DNA of 64,000 nucleotides from JALORV01 sp963769745 (GCA_963769745.1 CAVYNB010000019.1:62001-126000); one strand, 5' to 3'; counted from the stretch's first letter, positions 38,653 through 48,735 are shown. The notes: generated from the sequence alone by a model not told the origin. Numbers and translations: made by a program.

Positions 38653-39378
38653 ATGGCCGGCCATTCCAAATGGGCCAACATCCAGCACCGCAAGAACCGC
38701 CAGGACAACAAGCGCGGTTCGCTGTGGACCAAGATCATTCGTGAAGTCACGGTCGCCTCGCGCGACGGCGGGCCCGACCCGGCGATGAACCCGCGCCTGC
38801 GGCTCGCGCTCGACAAGGCGCGGCTCGGCAATGTGCCGAAGGACAAGCTCACCAGCGCGATCCAGCGCGGTGCCGGCAAGCTCGAAGGCGCCAGCTACGA
38901 GGAGATCCGCTACGAAGGTTATGGAATCGGCGGCGCGGCACTCATGATCGATTGCATGACGGACAACCGCACCCGGACCGTGGCCGAGGTGCGCCACGCG
39001 CTGTCCAAGAATGGCGGCAATCTCGGGACCGACGGTTCGGTGGCATTCAACTTCAAGCACTGCGGCCAGCTCGTGTTCGCACCGGGCACGTCCGAGGAGA
39101 AGGTGATGGACGCCGCACTCGAGGCCGGCGCCGAGGATGTGGTCAGCAACGACGACGGCACGATCGAGGTCATCACCGCACCGGCCGACTTCGAGGCCGT
39201 GCGCGAAGCGCTGGACAAGTCGGGGCTGAAACCCGAGCTCGCCGAGGTGACGATGAAGCCGCTCGCCGAGACCGTGCTGACCGGTGACGATGCGCAGAAG
39301 ATGCAGCGGCTGATCGACGCGCTCGACGATCTCGACGACGTGCAGCAGGTCTACAGCACGGCCGCCCTCGAGGAATGA
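38653..39378 (+). CDS. yebC: YebC/PmpR (TACO1) family protein
   Basis: The 241-residue protein starts MAGHSKWANIQHRKNRQDN, the diagnostic YebC N-terminus, and keeps the acidic middle domain through SNDDGTIEVITAP. Family members bind DNA as transcription regulators or, as recently shown for some, help ribosomes translate proline-rich stretches. It opens the rightward housekeeping run and is 22 bases before purD. The DUF853 gene is divergent, with about 125 bases between them. Confidence 0.96.
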   Translation: MAGHSKWANIQHRKNRQDNKRGSLWTKIIREVTVASRDGGPDPAMNPRLRLALDKARLGNVPKDKLTSAIQRGAGKLEGASYEEIRYEGYGIGGAALMIDCMTDNRTRTVAEVRHALSKNGGNLGTDGSVAFNFKHCGQLVFAPGTSEEKVMDAALEAGAEDVVSNDDGTIEVITAPADFEAVREALDKSGLKPELAEVTMKPLAETVLTGDDAQKMQRLIDALDDLDDVQQVYSTAALEE

Positions 39379-39400
39379 GCGTGCACCGGGGCGCACGGCG

Positions 39401-40678
39401 ATGAAGGTCCTGGTCGTCGGCGGCGGAGGCCGCGAGCACGCGCTGGCATGGCGGCTGGCGCAGTCGCCGCGCGTGCAGCGTGTCTACGTTGCGCCGGGCA
39501 ATGGCGGCACCGCACGCGACCGGCATCTGCGCAACGTGCCGCACGACAGCCACGAGACGCTGGCGGCCTTCGTGAAGTCCGAGGACATCGCGCTGACGGT
39601 GGTCGGGCCGGAAGCACCGCTGGCCAGCGGCATCGTCGACGTCTTCCGTCTCCACGGACTGCGCGTCTTCGGACCGACGCGTGCCGCTGCTCAGCTGGAA
39701 AGCTCGAAGGACTTTGCCAAGGCCTTCATGCAGCGCCACGGCATTCCGACCGCCGAGTACCAGACCTTCACCGATGCCGCTGAAGCACGGGCCTACGTGC
39801 GACTGCGCGGCGCGCCGATCGTGGTCAAGGCCGACGGACTGGCGGCCGGCAAGGGCGTCGTCGTTGCCGGCACGGTCGCCGAAGCAGAAGCAGCGATCGA
39901 CTCGATGCTGATCGGCAATACGCTCGGGGAAAGCGGCGCTCGGGTGGTCGTCGAGGATTTCCTGCTGGGCGAGGAAGCGAGCTTCATCGTGATGAGCGAT
40001 GGCCGCAACGCGCTGGCGCTCGCCACCAGCCAGGACCACAAGCGGCTGCTCGACGGCGACCTCGGCCCGAATACCGGCGGCATGGGTGCCTACTCGCCCG
40101 CGCCGATCGTGACGCCGACGATCCATGCGCGGGTGATGCGCGAGATCATCCTGCCGACGATCCAGGGGATGGCCGCCGACGGCATTCCGTATACCGGATT
40201 CCTGTATGCCGGCCTGATGATCGACAGCCATGGCCATGCGCGCACGCTCGAGTTCAACTGCCGCATGGGCGATCCCGAAACGCAGCCGATCATGGCGCGC
40301 TTGAAGTCCGACTTCACCGTGCTGATCGACGCGGCGATCGACGGTCGACTCGATCAGGTCGAGGCCGAATGGGATCGACGCACCGCACTCGGCGTGGTCG
40401 TGGCGGCGGCAGGCTATCCGGATGCGCCGCGCAAGGGCGACTCGATCACCCGGCTGCCCGAGGACCGCGATGACTGCATCACCTTTCATGCCGGCACGGC
40501 GCTCAGCGGTGAGCGGCTCGTCACCAGCGGCGGCCGGGTCCTGTGCGTGACCGCGCTCGGGGACACCGTCCGCGCGGCGCAGAAGTCCGCCTATGACGCC
40601 GTCGAGAAGGTCGAGTTCGACGGCATGCAGTTCCGGCGCGATATCGGTCATCGGGCGCTGAGACCCCGCACGCTGTAG
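39401..40678 (+). CDS. purD: Phosphoribosylamine-glycine ligase
   Basis: The 425-residue ATP-grasp enzyme makes glycinamide ribonucleotide in purine synthesis. Visible motifs are the N-terminal VLVVGGGGREHALAW, the ATP-grasp core PIVVKADGLAAGKGVVVA, DHKRLLDGDLGPNTGGMGAY, and the metal site LEFNCRMGDPETQ. The C-terminal domain ends normally. It starts at ATG 39401, 22 bases after yebC. Confidence 0.98.
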   Translation: MKVLVVGGGGREHALAWRLAQSPRVQRVYVAPGNGGTARDRHLRNVPHDSHETLAAFVKSEDIALTVVGPEAPLASGIVDVFRLHGLRVFGPTRAAAQLESSKDFAKAFMQRHGIPTAEYQTFTDAAEARAYVRLRGAPIVVKADGLAAGKGVVVAGTVAEAEAAIDSMLIGNTLGESGARVVVEDFLLGEEASFIVMSDGRNALALATSQDHKRLLDGDLGPNTGGMGAYSPAPIVTPTIHARVMREIILPTIQGMAADGIPYTGFLYAGLMIDSHGHARTLEFNCRMGDPETQPIMARLKSDFTVLIDAAIDGRLDQVEAEWDRRTALGVVVAAAGYPDAPRKGDSITRLPEDRDDCITFHAGTALSGERLVTSGGRVLCVTALGDTVRAAQKSAYDAVEKVEFDGMQFRRDIGHRALRPRTL

Positions 40679-40797
40679 CCCGCGATTGCCTGCCTTGCCG
40701 ATTCCTTTTCCGCGGGCTGAACACGTGCCCGACCCCGCCCTTTCGTCCACAATGACCGACTTTTCGGCCCCTCCCAGACTCCGGACCTGACCGAACC

Positions 40798-42798
40798 ATG
40801 AGCGCCGCTCCCTATACCGTTGAACAGCACATCCAGCTGAAACGCGTTGCGTCGATCGCACCCGCCCCCGACGGAACGTGGCTGGCCGTGGCAGTGCAAC
40901 GCCTCGATCGCGAAGGCGCGAAGTACGTTTCCGACCTGTGGAAGGTGCCGACCGACGGCTCCGCACCGATGCAACTGACACGCGGCGACAGCAAGGACGC
41001 GGCCCCGTGTTTCCGCCACGACGGCGCGCTCGGATTCCTGTCCAACCGGCAGCCGACCGAAGTCAAGCCGGATGAAGAAGCGGACAAGCGCATGCAGGTC
41101 TGGATCCTGCCGGCCGGAGGCGGCGAACCGCAGCAGCTGACCGACGAGCCGCTCGGGGTCGAGTCCTTTCGCTTCGCGAAGAGCGCGCCCGCGCTGGCCC
41201 TGTTTGCGCCGGTACTGCCGGACGTCGAACACGACAAGCAGCGCGAGACCGCCAGTGAACGGCGCAAGAAGCACACGAGCGCGCGACACTTCCGGCAGCA
41301 GCCGGTGCGGCACTGGGACCACTGGCTGCACCAGAACGACAACATGGCCGACACGCACCTGATCGCGTACGCGGCCGACGGAACCCAACGCGTCGACCTG
41401 ACGCCGGAAGCGAAGCACGAGCTGTCGATCGAGCCGGCACTGGACGTTGCTTCGGACGGCAAGCAGGTTGCCGTCACCTGGCAGACGCCCGGACAGGATC
41501 GGGAGATCGACACTGCGATCCGGGTGATCGACATCGCGACGAAGTCGGCACGAACGCTCGGCGCCGCGACCAACACGAACAACGACGTGCCGCTGCTTTC
41601 TCCCGACGGCAAGACGCTGGCCGTGGTGCGCTCGACGCGCTCCTCGACAACGGCCATGCGTCCGACTCTGACGCTGATCGACGTGGCCACCGGGACGATG
41701 CGCGAGATGGGCAAGGCGTTCGACGCGTGGCCCCATCCGGGCGCCTGGACGGAAGACGGAAAACAGATCGTGTTCACCTGTGATCTCGACGGTCAGGTGC
41801 CCGTGTTCACGCTCGATGTCGCCAGTGACAAGGTCGAACGCATCACCGCGGCGCGCAGCAGCGGCGCGCACAGTGACATACAGGTGCTGAAGGACGGCCG
41901 CATCGTCGGCATCCGCTCGACCCTCTGCGAGCCGCCCGAGGCCTTCGCCGTCACGAACCGGCCCGATTCACCGCCCCAGGTGCTGGCGCGCCTGTCCGGC
42001 TTCGAGTTTCCCGACTGGGTCGAGGTCGAGCACTGCACGGCTACGTCGACTGACGGCGCACCGATCCAGTACTTCGTGACCAAGCCGGCCAAGGCTCAGG
42101 GCAGGCTGCCGACATTGCTGTGGATCCATGGTGGCCCGATCGGAATGGATGCGGACGCCTGGCACTGGCGCTGGAATCCGCTGCTCGCGGTGGCGCAGGG
42201 GTATCTCGTCGTGCTGCCGAACCCGCGCGGCTCGACCGGATTCGGCCAGGACTTCGTGCAGGGCATCTGGGGCAACGTCTGGGGCAAGCAGTGCTACGAA
42301 GACCTGATGGCCGTGACCGACGAAGTCGAAAAGCGGCCGGACGTCGATGCGGATCGCGTGATGGCGATGGGCGGCAGTTTCGGCGGCTACATGACCAACT
42401 GGATCGGCACGCAGACCCAGCGCTTCAAGTGCCTGATCACGCATGCCTGCGTCACGACGATGGCGCAGTTCACGGGCACGACCGACCATCCGGCCTGGTG
42501 GTACCTGGAAATGGGCGGCGAAGATCCGTACGCCGACCAGGCCGCGTTCGACCGTTACGCGCCGATCCGCCACGTCAAGCAGTGGAAGACGCCCGCACTG
42601 ATCATCCACGGCGAGCTCGACTACCGCTGCCCGATCAGCGAGGGACTCAATCTCTTCGAAGCGCTGCAGTACCACGGCGTGCCGAGCGAACTGCTGATCT
42701 TCCCGGACGAGAACCACTGGATCCTGAAGCCGCGCAACATCGTCGCCTGGTATGAGACGGTGCTCGGCTTCATCGGCCGGCATTTGAAGGCGGCATGA
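40798..42798 (+). CDS. S9 family prolyl oligopeptidase-like peptidase
   Basis: This 666-residue protein has an N-terminal seven-bladed beta-propeller region (about 1-400) and a C-terminal alpha/beta hydrolase domain. The catalytic triad is visible as Ser in MGGSFGGYMTNW, Asp in HGELDYRCPISEG and His in PDENHWI. The oxyanion motif is LLWIHGGPIGM. No signal peptide is seen, so a cytoplasmic dipeptidyl or acylaminoacyl peptidase is likely. It sits between purD and hemF, a place where other betaproteobacteria usually have nothing, and its stop overlaps an ATG at 42795 in frame with most of hemF. Confidence 0.93.
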   Translation: MSAAPYTVEQHIQLKRVASIAPAPDGTWLAVAVQRLDREGAKYVSDLWKVPTDGSAPMQLTRGDSKDAAPCFRHDGALGFLSNRQPTEVKPDEEADKRMQVWILPAGGGEPQQLTDEPLGVESFRFAKSAPALALFAPVLPDVEHDKQRETASERRKKHTSARHFRQQPVRHWDHWLHQNDNMADTHLIAYAADGTQRVDLTPEAKHELSIEPALDVASDGKQVAVTWQTPGQDREIDTAIRVIDIATKSARTLGAATNTNNDVPLLSPDGKTLAVVRSTRSSTTAMRPTLTLIDVATGTMREMGKAFDAWPHPGAWTEDGKQIVFTCDLDGQVPVFTLDVASDKVERITAARSSGAHSDIQVLKDGRIVGIRSTLCEPPEAFAVTNRPDSPPQVLARLSGFEFPDWVEVEHCTATSTDGAPIQYFVTKPAKAQGRLPTLLWIHGGPIGMDADAWHWRWNPLLAVAQGYLVVLPNPRGSTGFGQDFVQGIWGNVWGKQCYEDLMAVTDEVEKRPDVDADRVMAMGGSFGGYMTNWIGTQTQRFKCLITHACVTTMAQFTGTTDHPAWWYLEMGGEDPYADQAAFDRYAPIRHVKQWKTPALIIHGELDYRCPISEGLNLFEALQYHGVPSELLIFPDENHWILKPRNIVAWYETVLGFIGRHLKAA

Positions 42799-43796
42799 GC
42801 GCAGCACGGCCGTTCCGAAGGCGCTCGCGTCCCACGCGGGGGGACCGCCCGCAGGGCGAGGGGGCAATAACTCGGCGCCCGAGTTCGTCGATTCGCAGTC
42901 GGTGCGCGAGTACCTGCTCGGGCTGCAGCAGCGCATCGTCGGCACTTTCGAAACTTCTCGACGGCCAGCCCTTCCTCGCCGACACCTGGGAGAAGCCGGC
43001 CGGCGCCACGCTCGGAGGCGGTGGGCTTACGCGCATCATCGAGAACGGCAATCTGCTCGAACGCGGCGGCGTCGGTTTCTCGCACGTGGTCGGCTCGACG
43101 CTGCCACCCTCGGCCACCGCACAGCGGCCGGAACTTGCGGGGCGAGGCTTCGAGGCGATGGGCGTGTCGCTGGTGTTTCATCCGCTCAATCCCTTTGTGC
43201 CGACCGTGCACATGAACGTGCGGTTCTTCATTGCGAAGAAGGCCGGCGAACCCGACGTCTACTGGTTCGGCGGGGGCATGGACCTGACGCCCTACTACGC
43301 GACCGAGGAAGATGCGCGCCACTTCCACGCGACCTGCAAGCAGGCACTGGCGCCGTTCGGCGCGGACAAGCACCCGCGCTTCAAGAAGTGGTGCGACGAG
43401 TACTTCTTCCTGAAGCACCGCAACGAGCCACGCGGCATCGGTGGGGTGTTCTTCGACGATTTCCACGAGCTTGGCTTCGACCAGAGCTTTGCGCTGATGC
43501 GCGCGGTCGGCGATGCGTTTCTCGATGCCTACGTCCCGATCGTCGAACGCCATCGCCACCGCGACTTCGGCCCGCGCGAGCGCGAGTTCCAGGCCTACCG
43601 GCGCGGTCGCTATGTGGAGTTCAACCTCGTGTTCGACCGTGGCACGCTGTTTGGCCTGCAGTCGGGCGGACGTACCGAGTCGATCCTGATGTCGCTACCG
43701 CCGCTGGTGCACTGGAAGTACGACTGGCATCCGGAGCCCGGCAGTGCCGAGGCGAGGCTGTACACCGACTTCCTCCGGCCGCGCGAGTGGGTGTAG
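42795..43796 (+). CDS. hemF: Oxygen-dependent coproporphyrinogen III oxidase; N-terminus disturbed
   Basis: HemF converts coproporphyrinogen III to protoporphyrinogen IX with O2. From KLLDGQPFLADTWEK (about 42950) to the stop the protein is normal, including GVGFSHVVG, HMNVRFF, the FGGGMDLTPYY motif and RRGRYVEFNLVFDRGT. The conserved first helix, VREYLLGLQQRIVGTF, is in another frame (from GTG 42902); one extra base near 42946-42951 (TTCGAAAC for TTCAAAC) joins it. Upstream of 42902 no good start exists in that frame, and the ATG at 42795 reads low-complexity Arg-rich sequence, so the true start is unresolved. The enzyme is needed for aerobic heme synthesis. Confidence 0.85.
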   Translation: MSAARPFRRRSRPTRGDRPQGEGAITRRPSSSIRSRCASTCSGCSSASSALSKLLDGQPFLADTWEKPAGATLGGGGLTRIIENGNLLERGGVGFSHVVGSTLPPSATAQRPELAGRGFEAMGVSLVFHPLNPFVPTVHMNVRFFIAKKAGEPDVYWFGGGMDLTPYYATEEDARHFHATCKQALAPFGADKHPRFKKWCDEYFFLKHRNEPRGIGGVFFDDFHELGFDQSFALMRAVGDAFLDAYVPIVERHRHRDFGPREREFQAYRRGRYVEFNLVFDRGTLFGLQSGGRTESILMSLPPLVHWKYDWHPEPGSAEARLYTDFLRPREWV

Positions 43797-43799
43797 ACC

Positions 43800-44480
43800 A
43801 TCGAACCGATCGGACTGCTTGGAGGCAGCTTCGACCCGATCCACGTCGGGCACCTGCAGCTTGCGCGCGACGCGCTGGCCAACCTCCCGATCGCGGAAAT
43901 CCACCTGATTCCGGCGGCCCAGCCCTGGCAGAAGGAGGCACTGACCGACGCTGCCCACCGGGCCCAGATGATTCGCCTGGCGATCGACAACGAACTGCCG
44001 TTCACGCGCCGCCGCATGGTGCTCAACATGAGCGAGATCGAGCGCGGCGGCCCAACTTACACCATCGACACACTGCGCGAGCAGCGCGGCCTCGTCGGTC
44101 CGGACACGCCGCTCGTGCTCATCATGGGCTCCGACCAGTTCGAGCGCTTCGAGACCTGGCGCGAATGGGAACGCATCCCCGACCTCGTTCACCTGGCGAT
44201 CGCGCGGCGCGCCGGAGCAGTGGCTTCGCTCGGCCCGACCCTGCAGCGGCTGCGTGATGCGCGCTACCTGAAGTACCCCGGTGACCTCGTGGAAAGCCCC
44301 GCCGGCCACATCGTCGATCTCGCGATGACCCCGGTCGATGCATCGGCCACGGAAGTTCGTCGCCTGCTCGCGCAGCGCGCGACACCGGCCGACGATGTAC
44401 GGTTGGCCGCGATGGTCTCGCCGCCGGTGCTCGACTATATTCACTCGCATCACCTCTACACGGGACCGCATGGACATTAG
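43800..44480 (+). CDS. nadD: Nicotinate-nucleotide adenylyltransferase with no standard start codon
   Basis: NadD adenylates nicotinate mononucleotide in NAD synthesis. The frame opens right after the hemF TAG and reads ACC-ATC-GAA then PIGLLGGSFDPIHVGHLQLA, so the nucleotidyltransferase motif is at the extreme N-terminus, as in all NadD proteins. The expected ATG is replaced by ATC at 43800; the first real ATG (43968) would delete the active site. Either ATC is used as a rare start or the base is wrong. The second motif SATEVRRLLAQ is present near the C-terminus. Length from 43800 is 226 residues, normal. rsfS overlaps its end by 11 bases. Confidence 0.9.
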   Translation: MEPIGLLGGSFDPIHVGHLQLARDALANLPIAEIHLIPAAQPWQKEALTDAAHRAQMIRLAIDNELPFTRRRMVLNMSEIERGGPTYTIDTLREQRGLVGPDTPLVLIMGSDQFERFETWREWERIPDLVHLAIARRAGAVASLGPTLQRLRDARYLKYPGDLVESPAGHIVDLAMTPVDASATEVRRLLAQRATPADDVRLAAMVSPPVLDYIHSHHLYTGPHGH

Positions 44481-44871
44481 GAAGCTGCAGCGCGTCATCG
44501 TCGACGCGCTCGAGGACGTCAAGGGACAGGACATCAAGGTCTTCAACACGACGCATCTGTCGGACATGTTCGACCGCATCGTGATCGCCAGCGGCACGTC
44601 CAACCGGCAGACCCGCGCGCTCGCTTCCTCGGTGGCCGAGAAGGTCAAGGCCGCCGGAGGCAGCGTCATCAGCATGGAGGGCGAAGACACCGGCGAATGG
44701 GTCCTGGTCGATTGCGGCGACGCGGTAGTCCACGTGCTGCAACCGGCAATCCGTGCGTACTACAACCTCGAGGAAATCTGGGGCGACAAATCCGTGCGAC
44801 TCAAGTCTTCCGCTCCGGCGTCGATAGCGGGTAAGAAGAGCCGCAAAGCGCCTGCGCGCCGGACCGCCTGA
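44470..44871 (+). CDS. rsfS: Ribosomal silencing factor RsfS
   Basis: The 133-residue protein starts MDIRKLQRVIVDALEDVKGQ and contains the family core GEWVLVDCGDAVVHVLQP. RsfS binds ribosomal protein uL14 and prevents subunit joining when nutrients are scarce. It overlaps the nadD end, and rlmH follows 30 bases after the stop, the usual order nadD-rsfS-rlmH. The C-terminal basic tail (KKSRKAPARRTA) is an extension beyond the core. Confidence 0.95.
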   Translation: MDIRKLQRVIVDALEDVKGQDIKVFNTTHLSDMFDRIVIASGTSNRQTRALASSVAEKVKAAGGSVISMEGEDTGEWVLVDCGDAVVHVLQPAIRAYYNLEEIWGDKSVRLKSSAPASIAGKKSRKAPARRTA

Positions 44872-44901
44872 GCGGCTCCCAACGACGGCAGCGGCGGCCG
44901 A

Positions 44902-45375
44902 ATGAGGATCTCGATCGTGGCGATCGGGCAGAAGCAGCCGGCCTGGGCCGACGCAGCGGTGAACGACTATCTGGCCCGCCTTCCGGCGGACTTCAGCGTG
45001 GAACTCAAGGAATTGAAGGCAGAAGCCCGCACCGGACGCGCCGACGAAGGAGAGCGCTGCCGCGCCGCCGAAGCGAAACGGCTGCGCGCGGCATTGCCGG
45101 TTGGCAGCGCCGTCGTCGCGCTGGATGAACGCGGCAAGGACTGGAGCACACAGCAACTCGCCGATCAATTGCAGCGCTGGCGCGACGGTGCGGAATCGGT
45201 CGCCTTCGTGATCGGCGGGCCGGACGGTCTCGACGATGCCTTCAAGCGCGAAGCCCGCATGCAACTGAAGTTGTCCAGCCTGACCCTGCCGCATGCACTG
45301 GCCCGCGTCGTGCTGGCCGAGCAGCTCTATCGAGCCTGGTCCATCCTCGCTCGCCATCCGTACCACCGCGCCTGA
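44902..45375 (+). CDS. rlmH: 23S rRNA pseudouridine-1915 N3-methyltransferase
   Basis: The 157-residue SPOUT methyltransferase modifies position 1915 of 23S rRNA in helix 69. Characteristic segments are the N-terminal ISIVAIGQKQPAW, ALDERGKDWSTQQLA, the SAM-binding FVIGGPDGLDDAFK and the C-terminal EQLYRAWSILARHPYHRA. Its TGA overlaps the maf ATG by one base (TGATG). Confidence 0.97.
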   Translation: MRISIVAIGQKQPAWADAAVNDYLARLPADFSVELKELKAEARTGRADEGERCRAAEAKRLRAALPVGSAVVALDERGKDWSTQQLADQLQRWRDGAESVAFVIGGPDGLDDAFKREARMQLKLSSLTLPHALARVVLAEQLYRAWSILARHPYHRA

Positions 45376-45407
45376 TGGCTACTCCCAGTCTGATGGCTAC
45401 TCCCATC
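45372..45407 (+). repeat. 18-bp tandem duplication covering the maf start codon
   Basis: CTGATGGCTACTCCCA occurs at 45372 and again 18 bases later at 45390, each followed by two variable bases. Each copy carries an in-frame ATG preceded by TG, so the duplication gives maf two start codons and leaves the rlmH stop intact. Confidence 0.75.
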
Positions 45408-46004
45408 TACCTGGCATCGCGCAGTCCGCGACGACGCGAATTGCTGAAGCAGATCGGCGTGAAGTTCGATCCGCTGCTGCTGCGGCTGGCCACTCCGCGT
45501 GGACCCGATGTCGACGAGGCCCAGCACGGCGGCGAATCGCCGGCCGACTATGTCGAGCGCACGGCTCGCGAGAAGGCCAGCTTCGGACTCGAAGTGCTGA
45601 GCATGCGCTCGATGATCTTCCGTCCCGTACTGGCGGCCGATACGGTCGTGATCGTCGATGGCGAGGTGCTGGCCAAGCCGGCCAACCCCGAGGAAGCCGC
45701 TGCCTTCATGCGCCGGCTCTCCGGCCGCACGCACGAGGTGCGCACCGCCATTGCACTGGCCATCCAGGGCCCGCTGCTGACCGCCACGTCGGTATCCACC
45801 GTGACGTTCCGAAAAGTCGACGACGAAGAGATCAAGCGCTACTGCGCGACCACGGAACCCTATGACAAGGCCGGCGGCTACGGCATCCAGGGCCTTGCCG
45901 CCGTGTTCGTCGAACGCATCGAAGGCAGCTACACCGGCGTGATGGGCCTGCCCCTCTTCGAGACCGCGCGGTTGCTGCAACAAGCCGGAATCCGCGTGCT
46001 GTAG
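45375..46004 (+). CDS. maf: Maf family nucleotide pyrophosphatase
   Basis: Maf proteins hydrolyse non-canonical or pyrimidine nucleoside triphosphates. The family signature IYLASRSPRRRELLKQIG, the acidic AADTVV site and the GGYGIQGLAAVFVERI segment are all present. The start region is duplicated: an 18-base unit encoding MATPSL/MATPIY occurs twice in tandem, so translation may begin at ATG 45375 (209 residues) or 45393 (203 residues); the second matches the usual family length better. The first overlaps the rlmH stop. Confidence 0.94.
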   Translation: MATPSLMATPIYLASRSPRRRELLKQIGVKFDPLLLRLATPRGPDVDEAQHGGESPADYVERTAREKASFGLEVLSMRSMIFRPVLAADTVVIVDGEVLAKPANPEEAAAFMRRLSGRTHEVRTAIALAIQGPLLTATSVSTVTFRKVDDEEIKRYCATTEPYDKAGGYGIQGLAAVFVERIEGSYTGVMGLPLFETARLLQQAGIRVL

Positions 46005-46009
46005 CGCCG

Positions 46010-46042
46010 CTCACTTACGCGACCCTGCGGGTCGCACGTGAG
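46010..46042 (-). repeat. REP-like hairpin, copy 2 (inverted)
   Basis: GCGACCC (46019-46025), loop TGC, GGGTCGC (46029-46035), flanked by CTCACTTAC and ACGTGAG. Read on the reverse strand it is CACGTGC-stem-GCA-stem-GCGTA, the same architecture as the copies at 16939 and 46106. It starts six bases after the maf stop. Confidence 0.7.
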
Positions 46043-46072
46043 ATCGCGGCGGGAAAACAAGGTTAGTCGGCT

Positions 46073-46091
46073 GCGCTTCACGCGCAGCGAG
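46073..46091 (+). repeat. Hairpin between two REP-like elements
   Basis: GCTGCGC, loop TTCAC, GCGCAGC form a 7-bp perfect stem between the two oppositely oriented REP-like copies, giving three hairpins within 135 bases, like a BIME (bacterial interspersed mosaic element). Confidence 0.5.
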
Positions 46092-46105
46092 AAGCGTGCC
46101 GGAGC

Positions 46106-46142
46106 AAGTGCACGTGCATCGGCAAAGCCGATGCGTACACTT
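46106..46142 (+). repeat. REP-like hairpin, copy 3
   Basis: GCATCGGC, loop AAA, GCCGATGC form an 8-bp perfect stem; the flanks AAGTGCACGT and GTACACTT extend the pairing with one bulge. The element ends eleven bases before the rng start codon, so it may affect translation initiation of rng. Confidence 0.7.
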
Positions 46143-46152
46143 CGCCCGACAT

Positions 46153-47610
<1,458 letters not shown>

Positions 47611-47625
47611 CAGCGTGGCGGCGGC

Positions 47626-48735
47626 TCAGCGAGGCGCGCGCATGAGCAGGCGCGAGGCGTCGATGACACGCTCGGCCGGCAGGCGATCAAGGCACTCCGA
47701 GTGACTCTCGCGATGCCGGTCGCAGCCTTCGAGCTGGCACGGCACGCAGGCGAGGTCCGGGTTTTGCATCAACAGCACATTGCCGCGGCGTTGCTGCTCC
47801 GCCACCTGCAAGTAGGGTGAACCGTCGCGCGCGGGCCATGGACCCCATATTGCAGGATCGGTCGGGCCGTAGATCGCCACGGTCGGCGTTCCGCAGGCGG
47901 CGGCCAGATGCGTGGTTGCCGTGTCCGGGCCGACGTAGAGCGCGGCGCCGCGCAGAACGTCTGCGGTCTGTGCCAGCGACCATTGGCCATCGACCCGGAT
48001 ATAGGTGCCTTCGGCCACGCCGGCCAGCACGGTATCGAGATAGGTCCGTTCGCTCGCACCCGGACCACCGGTGATCACGACACGCAGGCCCTGCCCTGCA
48101 AGGGAACGAATCAGTTCACGCCATCCCTCGCGGGTCCATTGCTTGTAGCGCCAGCGCGGCGAGGGATGCACGACGGCGTATCGATTCACGGTCGGATCGA
48201 AGCCGAGCGCGCGACCCACTTCAAGCGGCCCCCAGCCGGCCGAGGGCGGCACGACGATCGGCGCCGCGTCCAGTCCCAGCAACGCGGCGATGCGCTGGTT
48301 CTCCAGCACGCGCGTGGCGCCGCCGTCGAACACCGTGTAACGATCGAGCAGCGCGCGCTTCCACCAGGACTTGCCGACATCCGGTGACACGAGCCCGATC
48401 CGCTGGCGGCCGGCCGCCCAGCCGAACAGGAACGGCCGCGTTCCGGTCTGCGCGATGACCGCAAGGTCGTAACGGCGCCACAGCGCCATGGCCTGTCGGA
48501 AGGTGGCGCCGGCACTCGCCGACTCGGCCACGGCCAGCACTTTGGCGACATCGGGATTGCCCTCGAACACGCCTTCGGTTCCGGCAAACACCAGCACGTC
48601 GATCGCGCTCTCGGGCCAGCGCTGCTTGAGCGATCGCACCAGCGGCGTCGACAGCAGGGCATCACCGAGGAAGCGCAGCGTGACCACAAGCACGCGCCGC
48701 GGCGTTCGCACGTCGTTCATGGCCGCATCGTTCAT
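47626..48735 (-). CDS. Glycosyltransferase family 9 (heptosyltransferase-like)
   Basis: This 369-residue enzyme transfers a heptose or related sugar to the LPS core. GT9 features are LVVTLRFLGDALLSTPLVRS at the N-terminus and the donor-site GPDTATTHLAAACGTPTVAI followed by YGPTDPAIWGPW. A C-terminal cysteine cluster (CVPCQLEGCDRH...C) is unusual for the classic WaaC/WaaF but frequent in GT9 relatives from betaproteobacteria. The start ATG 48735 overlaps the stop of the upstream GT9 gene (ATGA); a second ATG at 48720 is possible. It is the last gene of the LPS operon. Confidence 0.9.
   Translation of the reverse strand: MNDAAMNDVRTPRRVLVVTLRFLGDALLSTPLVRSLKQRWPESAIDVLVFAGTEGVFEGNPDVAKVLAVAESASAGATFRQAMALWRRYDLAVIAQTGTRPFLFGWAAGRQRIGLVSPDVGKSWWKRALLDRYTVFDGGATRVLENQRIAALLGLDAAPIVVPPSAGWGPLEVGRALGFDPTVNRYAVVHPSPRWRYKQWTREGWRELIRSLAGQGLRVVITGGPGASERTYLDTVLAGVAEGTYIRVDGQWSLAQTADVLRGAALYVGPDTATTHLAAACGTPTVAIYGPTDPAIWGPWPARDGSPYLQVAEQQRRGNVLLMQNPDLACVPCQLEGCDRHRESHSECLDRLPAERVIDASRLLMRAPR

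Noticed and set aside
46096..46152. Earlier start for rng at ATG 46096
   Set aside because: It would translate the REP-like hairpin; the RNase G N-terminus conserved in the family begins at ATG 46153.
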